Assembly (NCBI GenBank): GCA_004194705.1
Contig: SADC01000192.1
Span: forward strand, 62,001 to 126,000
Direction: 5' to 3'
Source of the DNA: Ditylenchus dipsaci
Lineage: Eukaryota; Nematoda; Chromadorea; Rhabditida; Anguinidae
DNA: 64,000 nt
Both the position numbers and the translations under genes were made by a program. The notes beneath the pieces are model-generated. The model was not told where the DNA came from. It did no database searches and saw nothing but the letters and a program-made list of their open reading frames with translations. Below, one piece after another: positions 40,201 to 46,884 of the stretch. How positions within the stretch are numbered: position 1 is the stretch's first letter; every line of letters begins with the position of its first letter.

Positions 40201-42983
40201 TGGTTGATCCACAAACCATAAATGGTCGTCCTTTTGGTAGGGTCCGATCTGTACTTTTTAACCCTAGGTAGGGTCCGCGACAATTCGCCTCCGGGACAAT
40301 TCGCCTCCCTGGACAATTCTCCTCCCGGGACAATTCTCCTCCGGCACAAAAAAAGTAGTAGAAGTAATCTTTGAAAAGTCACAGTCAACGTACCTCGTTC
40401 AAACCCTTATTTTCGACGTGAAATTGTGTGGTAAATCCTGTCTGATAGGACCAAAACTGCGATTTCACCCACCCGAACCTCAAAATCCAAGGTAGGTACC
40501 TTCTGGTCAGGTGTATATTCACATGGATGGCCTGAAAAAGTAAAAAGAAGATTAAATAAAAAAAGGTCCACACTTTTCAAATTTATGTATTTTGAAAAAT
40601 TTTGTAGTCTGAACCAAAGAAACCAAGTGATCGTCTACATGAAGCAAATTTTTTTTAATTTTTGGGTTCCGAAACCTTTTTTTTGGATTGATTCGGGCAA
40701 GCTGAAGATGGTTTGATAGTGGTGAAATGCCGTTTTGTAAGGTATTTTCGAGTTCTGGTGAAATCAAGTTTTGGTAAAATTAATTATTTCTCAATACTTT
40801 AAAAATACCATACAAGACGTTATTTTACTATTATCAAACGATCTTCAGCATGCCCGAATTGGTTCATAAAACAGGCTTCGGACCATGAAAAATGTAAAAA
40901 AAAATTTTGCTCCAGGCGGACGACCACCTAGTTTTGTTGTACTCAGGTAGTGTAGTGGTACCCGGGTAGTAATATTTTCGTCTTGTAAAGAACTTTTAAA
41001 ATTTAAGATGTATTTCTATGATCTAACTTTAGTTCTACTAAACCAAGTGGTCGTCCACTTGGATCAAAAGAAAGGCAAATAAAGTTGTTATAGGCCGATA
41101 AATTTTGAAGTCAAATAACTGTTGTTGTCTTTATTATTTGAGCAGGGTATGAATGCCTTTATCAGAGGCGTAGCCAAAAAAATCTGACGGGGGCTATAGC
41201 CCCTCAGCCCCCCCCCTGGCTACACCCATGGTCTTTATTCATGAACAGGAAACAATTGTCCATTTTATACCGGTTCCCACTGAATACATGGTATAAAATT
41301 CAATTTAAAGGAGATCCAACACCAACCACACCACGTGGATATCCACTTGGTTCATATGAATGTCCACTTGGTCAAATGTTTGTCAGTTTATTTAAACCAC
41401 CTAAATCTGATATATTTTATTTATCTAGCAGTTTTAATGAACATATCTAAAATTTGAGTAGTTTTAGTGGCTGAAATTTTTTTCGACTAGCTGGAGACCT
41501 CCATGATCCAAGTGGACCATCTAAATGAACCATGTGGACAACAACATGAGAAAATTAGGGTGATCCGGTGATGGATTGACAAATAAAGTTAAAAAATTTA
41601 TTGGAATACAACTACAACATTGCCTTAACTGCAAAAATACAAACTAAGAATAAGCTTATTGTTTATGGTGGGAATGAACAGACTGAGCAGGAAATGAAAC
41701 ATGTAATTGGAGGTGAATTGTCCGTGTCCCCCCTAGGTATACGGACGGTGAAGTCAACTTTGACTCCAGTTTTCAAAGTAACAGAAAAATATTGCTTGTA
41801 TGTCACTGAAGGCAGACTTTATTTTCCAGACTTTATTTGTGCCAATGTAACATATATATTAAATATATTTTATTTTAAAACATTTATCTTCTGCTTATTT
41901 ATCTTTACTTTGAAACCAAGTGTTCATAATTGAAGAAAATTTTTTAAAATTTAGATTTCAAATTTCTTATGAAATCTATAAATATACCCCTTTTTATCCA
42001 AAATTTCAGGAAAGGCAGCGCAACATTCTAGATCGATTCATCCAGCTCTTGTTTTCGGGTTGTACCCTGGACGTGATTGAACGCATCTCAAGGATGTTCA
42101 AAGATGGTCAAATGGATGCTTCACTAGTCAGGCAAGTGTTTTGGTGACCGTATTTCACCAGATAAATGGCCTCTCAAAAGTGCTACTTTCTAAAATAGAT
42201 ATTTTCTAAAATAAATTTTGCAATAAATCGAACAGGAAAATTCCACGATTTAATCGTGGAATTCGTGGACTCGACTTTATCGTATCAATCATGGGGCGAC
42301 AAAAATAAAAAAGAAACAGAAATTCCATTTCGTATAAAAAATCACAAGGTTGTGTTATAGAATACTACTTCTAGCCAAGGTTATTTGATCGCAGGACATT
42401 TCGCTAGGACTCTTAAAGGGGCATGCTCGTCGCCGATGGGAATACTTTGAAAGGCGGGTACCAGCAAAATTCAAACGACAATTAATTTGACGAAATTTCG
42501 GAAAAGTCGAGGAAAAATAATACCTCCAGTGGGAATCGAACCGACGACCGACTTTCACAGTCCGCCGCCGTTTCACCACTAGGCCACTAATTTTATTACA
42601 CACCACCAACGTTTTTGATTACTTATTCCCCGTCAAATACTCAACAAAAATGTTTTTGAAAACAATTCTTTTTTGAATTGACCTGGTAGCCGCCTTTCGA
42701 AATATTCCATCAGCGGCGAGCATGCCCCTTTAATAGAGAAAATACGTTATAACCAGATTTACCAAATGTTACAGATATTATCAGAGAAAAGTGAAAAGTC
42801 AATAAATTTAGGTATTTTGGACTAGAAGTTCTGGAGATAGTCGGCCCACCCTACTCTAAAGACTTTCTCTCTGCTTTCTTGCCCATAGTCGGCAACCCTG
42901 AAGTGTTCGATAGTGTGACATTAGAGAAGAACCCATTGGTCAAAGAGTTTGTGGAAGAAGGATCCAAAGCTATTTCATCATGA
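10086..42983 (+). CDS. NELFCD: NELF-C/D (TH1), negative elongation factor subunit, 14 exons over 33 kb
   Basis: Subunit of the NELF complex, which holds RNA polymerase II in promoter-proximal pausing. Exons: 10086-10149, 11794-11901, 15016-15133, 15180-15391, 20664-20728, 20775-20866, 21162-21246, 23096-23203, 23262-23360, 23810-23992, 26705-26954, 27007-27076, 42010-42131, 42812-42983. They sum to about 582 residues, the family length, and every phase agrees. Family landmarks in order: [67 protein letters not shown], and [19 protein letters not shown] near the end. Exon 11 needs one extra base near 26818 (after an ATTCGG word) to stay in frame; an assembly indel is likely. Intron 13 uses a GC donor (GCAAGT at 42132). 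The intron 10 donor (GTGGTC, 23993) is weak. Most length comes from transposable elements, and an antisense gene sits in intron 12. Confidence 0.95.
10315..10590. repeat. Palindromic MITE in NELF-C/D intron 1
   Basis: AGTATCGTGTAGCCCAGAAT (about 10337) is inverted at about 10528-10542. The arms continue through CAGCTTTC and a TTTCAAAAAGTTGGA word, giving a hairpin of about 250 bp. GTAGCC-GATTCTAG relatives occur near 20410, 26500 and 29720. No ORF. Confidence 0.55.
11490..11610. repeat. CGGATTCCGGAATCC-rich repeat block
   Basis: Alternating GGATTCC/GGAATCC words in both orientations, resembling the short-motif subterminal arrays of the hAT-type elements here, but without matching ends or a duplication that I can find. 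Probably a fragment. Confidence 0.45.
12158..14364 (-). mobile_element. hAT transposon, 2.2 kb, with coding remnants
   Basis: Perfect 12-bp terminal inverted repeats TATACTTGATCG (12158-12169 and 14353-14364) flanked by the exact 8-bp duplication CTATTTGG (12150-12157, 14365-14372). Both subterminal zones are arrays of GGGATTTGGGATT/AATCCC words. The minus strand encodes hAT transposase pieces, annotated separately. It sits in NELF-C/D intron 2. The clean duplication suggests a fairly recent insertion. Confidence 0.9.
12336..14022 (-). pseudogene. hAT transposase, internally shortened and frame-damaged
   Basis: Read on the minus strand: a BED-type zinc-finger start (from 14022; CKVC, then HTKQH), a segment with [10 protein letters not shown] and [10 protein letters not shown] (about 13465-13711), a segment with [12 protein letters not shown] and [10 protein letters not shown] (about 13217-13425), [13 protein letters not shown] (12976-13178), [13 protein letters not shown] (12587-12930), and the hAT dimerisation end [18 protein letters not shown] (to 12336). 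DDE-family hAT proteins normally have a much longer stretch between the CWNST segment and the dimerisation domain, so the catalytic core looks partly deleted. A one-base frame break after NQEW (near 13404) also interrupts it. Introns of 45-60 nt with GT-AG ends resemble host introns. Probably inactive, although part of the damage may be base-calling error. Confidence 0.8.
14481..14724. mobile_element. TA-flanked MITE, ends like CCGTATTTACTCTAATA family
   Basis: Begins CAGTATTTACTGTATTAA after a TA and ends with the near inverse TTAATACAGTAAATACGG before a TA. GTCCCCATGGGGA words lie inside. Same family as the elements at 15542, 26106 and 59403. Confidence 0.65.
15597..16108. mobile_element. 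hAT-type MITE with GGCGCCGGGCG arrays, 8-bp TSD
   Basis: Flanked by exact 8-bp duplications CTAATAAG (15589-15596, 16109-16116). Ends are CATACTT and AAGTATG. Both ends carry GC-rich arrays of GGCGCCGGGCG in mirror orientation in an otherwise AT-rich setting. 512 bp, no ORF of its own. Confidence 0.82.
16699..16772 (-). other. tRNA-like sequence, probably a pseudogene or SINE head
   Basis: On the minus strand: a TGCCACTGTGGTATGATA A-box-like start, a middle segment, then GGTTCGAATCCCGG, a good B box, ending GGTGG. The acceptor stem does not pair convincingly, so a functional tRNA is doubtful; an RNA polymerase III promoter remnant is more likely. Confidence 0.4.
17836..18062. mobile_element. 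TTAA MITE, AGGGCCATTGCC family
   Basis: Starts AGGGCCATTGCCACCTG after TTAA (17832-17835). The right end is an imperfect inverse with a decayed TTAA. The centre is a hairpin with TTTCTAACAAAACAAGGCC. A better-preserved copy lies at 34874-35107 and a right half at 25444-25597. Confidence 0.7.
18100..20345. repeat. Nested inverted-repeat complex, 2.2 kb
   Basis: Three shells of inverted repeats. Outer: GGCTGTATTGGTTTTCGGCA (about 18111) against its inverse near 20316-20335. Middle: TGCATCCAGAGTCACTTTCG (about 18436) against 19493-19512. Inner: GATGCGCGCACTCACTTACC (about 18530) against about 19410-19430. The inner block is also present once near 63380-63475. No coding frame. It is part of NELF-C/D intron 4. 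Confidence 0.6.
20883..21119. mobile_element. Mariner-type MITE filling NELF-C/D intron 6
   Basis: Almost perfect 237-bp palindrome, starting TTAGGTCGTGTCAAAAGTT and ending with the inverse, between TA dinucleotides. TTAGGTYGTGTCAAAAGT-like ends and a TA duplication fit mariner. Apart from this element the intron (20867-21161) would be only about 58 bp. Confidence 0.78.
21360..22985 (-). pseudogene. PIF/Harbinger remnant: Myb/SANT-like protein and truncated transposase
   Basis: Minus strand. 22314-22658 encodes a Myb/SANT-like DNA-binding domain ([38 protein letters not shown]), usual for the companion protein of Harbinger elements. 21531-21950 encodes the transposase amino end: [12 protein letters not shown], an in-frame stop, MDKDTVQ, then [17 protein letters not shown] and [15 protein letters not shown], a helix-turn-helix typical of the family. 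The DDE catalytic half is missing. GCGAGCC-rich words lie near 21380-21480 and TACCCTTACCTCTACC/GGTAGAGGTAAGGGT arrays near 22800-22980, perhaps its ends, but I could not pair them. It lies in NELF-C/D intron 7. Confidence 0.75.
23372..23772. mobile_element. TTAA MITE, AGGACCATGG family, with an inner palindrome
   Basis: TTAA, AGGACCATGGTTTTTGCGCG at the left, and the inverse followed by TTAA at the right. It starts 11 bp after an exon. Within it, 23458-23662 is another palindrome (GACATTTTCTACTAT, GTCGCGCGACA), so this copy received a second insertion. Relatives: 29125, 45324 and 45750. Confidence 0.78.
24085..24190. repeat. Tandem AACTCGTCAACGCCAG-type repeat
   Basis: About six 15-bp units of the AACTCGNCAACGNCA type. 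A related array (CAACTCGCCAACGAAAA) lies at 27322-27442, three introns further on. Possibly ends of one repeat family. Confidence 0.55.
24268..25443 (+). mobile_element. Miniature LTR retroelement with gag-like ORF only
   Basis: Two identical 103-bp direct repeats (24268-24370 and 25341-25443) start TG and end CA like LTRs. Between them is a gag-like open frame only: it begins at 24385, is acidic/Gln-rich, contains a [13 protein letters not shown] segment like Ty3/gypsy-type nematode Gag, and changes frame near 24732 and again near 25170 before a poly-Ala tract encoded by GCT repeats. No protease, reverse transcriptase or integrase. Identical LTRs suggest recent insertion, but I found no target duplication; the right LTR abuts the middle of a TTAA MITE. 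It fits the TRIM class. Lies in NELF-C/D intron 10. Confidence 0.7.
25177..25232. repeat. CTG/GCT trinucleotide repeat
   Basis: About 18 uninterrupted GCT/CTG units within the gag-like frame, coding for alanine in the sense frame. Confidence 0.9.
25444..25597. mobile_element. Right half of an AGGGCCATTGCC-family TTAA MITE
   Basis: Begins at TTTCTAACAAAACAGGGCC, the middle of the MITE, and runs to the AAAGGCCCT end beside TTAA. The missing left half is not on the far side of the LTR element, so this is a deletion or recombination product, not a simple interruption. Confidence 0.55.
26106..26366. mobile_element. TA-flanked MITE, CCGTATTTGCTCTAATAA ends
   Basis: TA, CCGTATTTGCTCTAATAATC, then GGCCAC words; the inverse GATTATTACAGCAATACGG, then TA at the right. 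261 bp, no ORF. Confidence 0.72.
27612..28361 (+). mobile_element. hAT deletion derivative, 750 bp, GGGACGGGAC arrays, 8-bp TSD
   Basis: Ends TAGAGATGATG and CATCATCTCTA, flanked by exact duplications GAAAATAG (27604-27611, 28362-28369). Subterminal zones are arrays of CCCGTCCCGTCCC in mirror orientation. 27970-28137 (+) encodes only the carboxyl hAT dimerisation domain ([20 protein letters not shown], stop), with a one-base frame break just before it. A fragment with CAGTCAGCCCTCGATATTAA, pogo/Tigger-like, interrupts the middle. Confidence 0.85.
28468..28621. mobile_element. Pogo/Tigger-like MITE, TA-flanked
   Basis: Begins CAGTCAATTCCCGATTTAGT after TA and ends with the inverse before TA, with GTGTACACTAAATCG words inside. 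A partial copy lies at 27170-27235. 154 bp, no ORF. Confidence 0.72.
29125..29315. mobile_element. TTAA MITE with a demonstrable empty site
   Basis: AGTACCATGGTTTTTGCGCG to AAAGAGCATGCTCTT, flanked by TTAA on both sides (29121-29124, 29316-29319). The mirror arm of the host element (36620-36951) has the same flanks with a single TTAA at 36759-36762 and no insert, so the borders and the 4-bp duplication are shown directly. Confidence 0.88.
30555..31647 (+). CDS. Unknown split gene inside the 8-kb element
   Basis: I do not recognise this protein. Exon 1, from ATG 30555 to about 30913, is basic and Ala/Lys/Arg-rich and probably helical ([30 protein letters not shown]). A GT-AG intron leads to exon 2 (30991-31123), with a short coiled coil ([17 protein letters not shown]). 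A second intron leads at about 31173 to a third part ending at 31647, containing [20 protein letters not shown] and [19 protein letters not shown]. The third part is reached only by changing frame once, at an AAAA run near 31193, like the other apparent one-base losses in this window. Its place inside inverted repeats of a hAT-type composite suggests an element-encoded protein; no DDE, zinc-finger or BED motif is visible. Confidence 0.5.
31842..33322. repeat. 1.48-kb palindrome with CCCCTCAAATAA arrays
   Basis: Near-symmetric along its whole length: TACACAGTTAACTCGATTTT (about 31863) against its inverse near 33285-33305, arrays of CCCCTCAAATAACCCC (32038-32120) against GGGGTTATTTGAGGGG (32965-33045), GGGTAGGTAGGTACCTACCC (about 32228) against about 32820-32840, and AATATTGTGAAATGATTGAT near the centre (32410 and 32565). 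Arms are about 600-700 bp with a short asymmetric centre. Probably several MITEs nested one in another. Confidence 0.75.
33480..34868. repeat. Inverted pair of GGGGCCAAACGACTTACGTAA arms
   Basis: ACGACTTACGTAAGTC between GGGGCCAAA and TTTGGCCCC words lies at 33525-33560 and again at 34795-34830, within longer arms containing GGCGCG and TTTTCCA. Between them, 33985-34130 is a separate palindrome (GGACATTTAGCATAATTT, GTCGCGGACA) similar to the one inside the MITE at 23458-23662. Confidence 0.5.
34874..35107. mobile_element. TTAA MITE, AGGGCCATTGCC family, intact ends
   Basis: TTAA (34870-34873), AGGGCCATTGCCACCTG, internal TTTCTAACAAAACAAGGCC hairpin, GGCAATGGCCCT and TTAA (35108-35111). 234 bp. 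Confidence 0.82.
35747..36102. mobile_element. 356-bp TIR element with TTGGTAACAGCGAAA arrays, 9-bp TSD
   Basis: Ends GGCTGTACGAAATTTGGTAA and its inverse, flanked by exact 9-bp duplications GTACACAAG (35738-35746, 36103-36111). The arms consist of tandem AACAGCGAAATTTGGT units in mirror orientation around a short AT-rich centre. A 9-bp duplication would fit Mutator-like elements better than hAT. Confidence 0.8.
37041..39515 (-). CDS. Coiled-coil protein, possibly NuMA/LIN-5/HOOK-like; nested gene
   Basis: Antisense gene wholly inside NELF-C/D intron 12. Exons (minus, 5' to 3'): 39515-39468, 39414-39326, 39279-39132, 39083-38979, 38929-38475, 38416-38125, 38077-37947, 37899-37807, 37758-37675, 37626-37537, 37488-37423, 37372-37326, 37278-37041. 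They give about 628 residues with matching phases. Residues 1-130 form a compact domain ([45 protein letters not shown]) that resembles calponin-homology-like HOOK/NuMA domains. A Ser/Ala-rich linker follows, then a long heptad coiled coil (about 230-480) and a basic tail ([19 protein letters not shown]). Exon 7 needs one extra base in an AAAA run (37990s). The 48 nt between exons 10 and 11 begin GC, end AG and are open in frame, so they may be an intron or coding. The family call is tentative; the gene itself is well supported. Confidence 0.72.
39850..40150. repeat. AACTGGCATGAGTCG and TTCAAATTGGGCC repeat element
   Basis: Starts with CATTTCAAACTGGGCCAATT units and then tandem CCCAACTGGCATGA units (39945-40045), which recur inverted (CATGCCAGTTGGG) at 40080-40125 before TTTCAAATTGGGCC. 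Mirror-array layout like the other short elements here; I could not identify a target duplication. It abuts the 5' side of the antisense coiled-coil gene. Confidence 0.6.
40262..40348. repeat. GGGACAATTCKCCTCC tandem repeat
   Basis: Four 17-20 bp copies of the GACAATTCGCCTCC / GACAATTCTCCTCC type. Confidence 0.7.
40680..41060. repeat. Dispersed hairpin (GCTGAAGATGGTTTGAT) with CCAAGTGG flanks
   Basis: GGCAAGCTGAAGATGGTTTG is mirrored near 40835-40855, and AACCAAGTGATCGTC/ACGACCAC words lie outside. Same family as 1141-1300 and the core of the 32.3-32.7 kb palindrome. Confidence 0.55.
42417..42729. mobile_element. TTAA MITE with internal tRNA-like segment
   Basis: TTAA (42413-42416), AGGGGCATGCTCGTCGCCGA ... 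TCAGCGGCGAGCATGCCCCT, TTAA (42730-42733). The interior is not a simple hairpin: 42523-42597 on the minus strand resembles a tRNA with TGGCCTAGTGGT (A-box-like) and GGTTCGATTCC (B box). It lies in NELF-C/D intron 13. A second copy is at 43246. Confidence 0.78.
42523..42597 (-). other. tRNA-like sequence inside a TTAA MITE
   Basis: TAGTGGCCTAGTGGTGAAAC, a CGGCGGACTGTGAAAGTC middle arm, then GTTCGATTCC and CACTGGAGGT. The ends pair only partly. Probably an RNA polymerase III-type internal promoter acquired by the element, not a working tRNA. Confidence 0.5.
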
Positions 42984-43516
42984 AAAAAATTTCAAAGTCG
43001 TAGTTAATTTTTACGATATTTCTTGAGTTTCTCTTAACTTTAAAAACAGTCGGCGTTTTTATAAAAAGTCAATTTAAAGATGAAAATGGCTCATGAGTCT
43101 GATAAAAATTACTCGCATAAAAATTAATCACCAAAGAGTGCAAGCAGTGACAATTTTTCGGGTAGTTTACTCAAATTGTTCATATCTCAACGAACGAGAT
43201 GGATATCAAATAAATTTTAACGAATCCCGATCCAAGGCGATTTAAAGGGGCATGCTCGCCGCCGATGGAAATATTTGAAAGGCGGGTATCAGGTCAGTTC
43301 AAACGATAATTATTTTTAAATAAAATTCAGTTGAGTATCCTGCGGGGATAAGTAATCATAAAGAATTCCTCTGTTTAATAGCATCGGTGGCCTAGTGTGA
43401 TAGCTGCGGCGGACTGCGAAAGTTGGTCGTCGGTTCGATTCCCAGTGGAGGTATAATTTTTCCTTGACTTTTCCAAAACTCTATCAAATTAATTGTCGTT
43501 TGAATTTCGCTGGTAC

Positions 43517-44389
43517 TAGTGATGGAAGCGGGACGGGACGGTCCCGAAAGTCCCGCCGAAGAAATTTTTTGCCAAAGTCCCGTCCCGGTGGTCCCGAACT
43601 TTCAGAGTAAAAGTCCCGGTCCCGAAAATCGAAAAAATTTCGGGACTTTTTTATTTATTTCATTGTCAAGAAATTTACACATTTTAGCTTTTTCGCCAAT
43701 TTATCATTATTCTTCTTATCAATCTTTCGCTTTCGTGCAATTTTTTTTCCTGTCTTTCGTCTTTCTTCATCTCTAGTCTTTCAAAAAGAGTAGGTTCAAT
43801 TAACTCTACTTTTTTAAAGAAAAACGAAGGTTCATTTCGTGTGCTAGCGAAAATAGCTCGTCGCTACTTATCAGCTCCAGCTACAAGCGTACCAAGTGAA
43901 CAGCTATTCTCGGTGGCGCGGGATGTATACGACTACAGGCGTTCAAATCTTTCTCCAGAGCATGCGGAACAATTAATTTTTTTGAACAAGAATCTACGCG
44001 TCGTTGATTTCAACTACTAGCTCTTTTGTGATGTAATATTGTGAAATAAAGTTTTTTTGACACAATGCTTTTACAGTCAACTCTCGATAATCCGTCACCC
44101 CTTGGGACCGGCCGTGGGGTGACGGATAATCAAAATTGACGGATTAGCGAGTGACGGATTAGCCTAATTTATTTAAGGCAAAACCAAACAAAGTGTCACG
44201 AGGGTGACGAATTATCGAGAGTGACGGATTAGCGAGTGACGGATTATCGAGAGTTGACTGTATTAGAAGTCCCGAATAAAACTTTTTCTGGTCCCGGCAA
44301 AATTTTTGAAAAGTCCCGGTCCCGGTCTCGAATTTTTTTTCTTAAAAGTCCCGTCCGGTAGTCCCGAAATTTCAATATTTCCATCACTA
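43517..44389 (+). mobile_element. hAT deletion derivative, 873 bp, TIR TAGTGATGGAA, 8-bp TSD
   Basis: Flanked by exact duplications GCTGGTAC (43509-43516, 44390-44397). Ends TAGTGATGGAA and TTCCATCACTA, then arrays of GGGACGGGAC/GTCCCG. The only coding part, about 43846-44019, is a hAT dimerisation domain ([38 protein letters not shown], stop). A pogo/Tigger-like MITE at 44074-44260 is inserted inside. The large first part of the transposase is gone. Confidence 0.88.
44074..44260. mobile_element. Pogo/Tigger-like MITE nested in the hAT element
   Basis: CAGTCAACTCTCGATAATCC after TA, and the inverse GGATTATCGAGAGTTGACTG before TA. The interior repeats GTGACGGATTA. 187 bp, no ORF. Confidence 0.82.
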
Positions 44390-45323
44390 GCTGGTACCCG
44401 CCTTTCAAAATATTCCCATCGGCGAAGAGCATGCCCCTTTAAATTAAAAAGTGTTTTTTAGATAAAAATTTAAACAAAAATGTCGACTTTTTTCGAAATT
44501 TCAACAAGTTTCTACCTTAGTTTCTACCTCCACAGGACAGTTTGAGGAAAGAACAAAAAAAAAACAAATTATTGTGATTTTTTTTAAAGTATGCTCATAT
44601 TGTTTTTGTCGCTATTTTTCTGGTGTAATGTTCTTCTGACTGCAAAACCACCATCGAAGATGACCTAGTTTCCAAAGATACGAACCAATAAAAGAAAAAC
44701 AGTTATTTTTCCGACTTTCGACTGAAAAAGTCAAAATCCAAGGGTCGAGTCGCCAACCCTACTCGTTTGACACGCCATGCATAAGTGCTGTTGATGTTTT
44801 TCCAAGCTGGATTTGCACGGCTACCTTTATCAAATAGCCAGTTAAATTATCACTTAAGTAAATTTAGAGATGCATTCAAGTTTCCAGTAACAATGCCATT
44901 TCCATTCTGCTGGCGTGTGTGTTTCTAGCTGCATTTAATAAATCACGGGTCTAGAACACTGTTTGTAAGACTAAAAACAATAGCTTAGAAAAAAGAGTGG
45001 GCTGATGTTCACTTAATATGAAGTCTTTTCAAATCTGTACGAAAATGTAACAGCTTCATTGCATTTACTGCTCAAAAATCTGTATAAAATTGCTTTGCTT
45101 CTGTAACAAATAGCGCTCTGAAACTGGACATATTAAACATGATAATGTAAATTTTGTGGAAATTGCATCATTGATAGATAGTTGCTAGTTTTTTTAAGTC
45201 AATGTTTGTATAATTCATTATTTACTTAAACTTTTGTGCAATTTTACAAATTATTCTCGTTGAATAGATTAATTAACGGATAATTTATCTAAATCAGGGA
45301 TACGAATGTACTTCTTAAAAGAC

Positions 45324-45372
45324 CATGGTTTTTGCGCGCAGCGGCACACGCAAAAACCATGGTCCTTCAAAG
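45324..45372. mobile_element. Minimal TTAA MITE remnant
   Basis: Only the two ends remain, back to back: AAGACCATGGTTTTTGCGCG, then GCAAAAACCATGGTCCT, with TTAA/TCAA outside. An internal deletion product of the AGGACCATGG family. Confidence 0.65.
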
Positions 45373-45749
45373 GAGCACACCCGTGCGTTACACGGAGAAA
45401 AGGCAAATTTCAAAAATAAGTAGATCTTTCCAAAAACTAAAATTTTGGTTAAAAGAACAAATAAGTAAGTAGCTCACCAATTTTTTGGATAATCCATTTT
45501 TGGGATAATTTTGGTTTCTTATCTTAAAATATGACGTCAAATTACTACTAAATGTTTGTCAAACAAACCAAAAATATAAAATTATCTACTATGCAATGCT
45601 TTTAAAAAATTATCAGTCATCCCAGTTGGCCACTCCCTATAATTATACCCCTAAAGATGCACTTGTCACTCGAAAATTATTTAAAATTGAACTTGAATTA
45701 GATCTTTCTTAAATTGAATATAAAAGTCAGCGGAACTTATTCTTTTCAA

Positions 45750-45932
45750 AGGACCATGGTTTTGCGTGCAGCGGCATGTCTAAAATTTGAATTCACCTCT
45801 CTTTCGTCTCTCCGTGTACTCTTTGGAGTCGTTCGAAATAACTGCAAAGAGTACAGTGCGAGACGAAAGAGAAGTATCCCCCGCCAATTCAAATTTTGCA
45901 CATGCCGCTGCGCGAAAAAACCATGGTTTTTT
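45750..45932. mobile_element. TTAA MITE, AGGACCATGG family
   Basis: AGGACCATGGTTTTGCGTGC ... CTGCGCGAAAAAACCATGG with TCAA at the left and TTAA at the right, around the TCTCTTTCGTCTC hairpin core typical of this family. The left duplication has decayed. Confidence 0.7.
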
Positions 45933-46884
45933 TTAAATATGGCCAGTTTTGTACAATAGGGTAAATTAGTTTTATGATTATGTAAAAATCACCTAAAACG
46001 AGTATATTTACTGAATTGAGGATTATAATAATAGGGTAGTAGTATTGGTGCTGTTCGATTATCCTTGTCCTTGCATTTTTGGCTAATCTTGTGCACTGGT
46101 GCGATCGTGAAATTCACGTTTTCCCCTTTTTTATAATAGTAAAAATAATATTTAGACAGCCAATCAGATCAATTTAGCTGATAGTCTTCGAAAAACAATA
46201 TCATATGCATTGTTTTTGTGTTGTCTATTCAAGCCCCGAGGATCAATATATGCGCTGTTGTTAACCGGCTAAGCTGTTTGTATTTCAGTGCTTCTATCTG
46301 TTTTGTTCATTTTTTGTGCTAAAAATGCGTTTTCATTTATTTTTTTTTATTTTTAGAAAAAACGTTAATTTTAGCTCTTACATGCTCGATCATGTCTAAT
46401 GAAGTCTTATAACTGGATAAAATTCGGGAAACTTTTTTTTTGATATATTTCTCACACAAAAATATAGCGATTGAAAGGTATTTGAAACATTTAAAAAGTC
46501 TCTCGGCACTCTTACAGTCCAGGTTTTCCAAACTACCTTATTTATAGGCATTTGGCTTATTTTGCAATGCGAAGCGCTACTTCTCGACATTAAAAATAAG
46601 GCTTTGGTGGGACCATTCAATTGGAAAATATACTTCTAAGCGATCGCAAACCTCCAGTAATCAATTCAGACTCTGAATTTTTATCTTTTGCTATGTTTAC
46701 ATCATGTGCCCTTAGTGAATTTTTTAAAATGGCGTATCTGCGGAAAACTAGATGTCTTAGCCCTCTAAAAATCTATCTGAAGGTGTTTAAGGTTTTCTCT
46801 TAAGGCGCTGTTTTGAAGAGGCCGAAAATTTATTTTATTTTCTGCTAAAATAAGTCTGCTGAAATTTGCTTTGCTGGTCAGAAA

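Larger units (their letters stand above)
43246..44438. mobile_element. TTAA MITE with tRNA-like segment, split by a hAT element
   Basis: TTAA (43242-43245), AGGGGCATGCTCGCCGCCGA at the left; AGAGCATGCCCCT, TTAA (44439-44442) at the right. A tRNA-like block lies at 43383-43452 (GTGGCCTAGTGTGATAGC, GGTTCGATTCCCAGTGG). The CGCTGGTACCCGCC portion near the right end is interrupted by the element at 43517-44389. Confidence 0.75.
42984..46884. other. NELF-C/D to SLC26 interval: MITEs, no gene
   Basis: 3.9 kb between the NELF-C/D stop and the SLC26 start, occupied by the elements at 43246-44438, 45324-45372 and 45750-45932 in AT-rich unique DNA. Open frames at 46396-46803 show no recognisable motif. 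The SLC26 promoter must lie here; no element is defensible. Confidence 0.5.

Noticed and set aside
41601..41933. 110-codon frame [13 protein letters not shown]
   Set aside because: No recognisable motif, no splice partner in frame, and the flanking NELF-C/D exons 12 and 13 align to the family without it.
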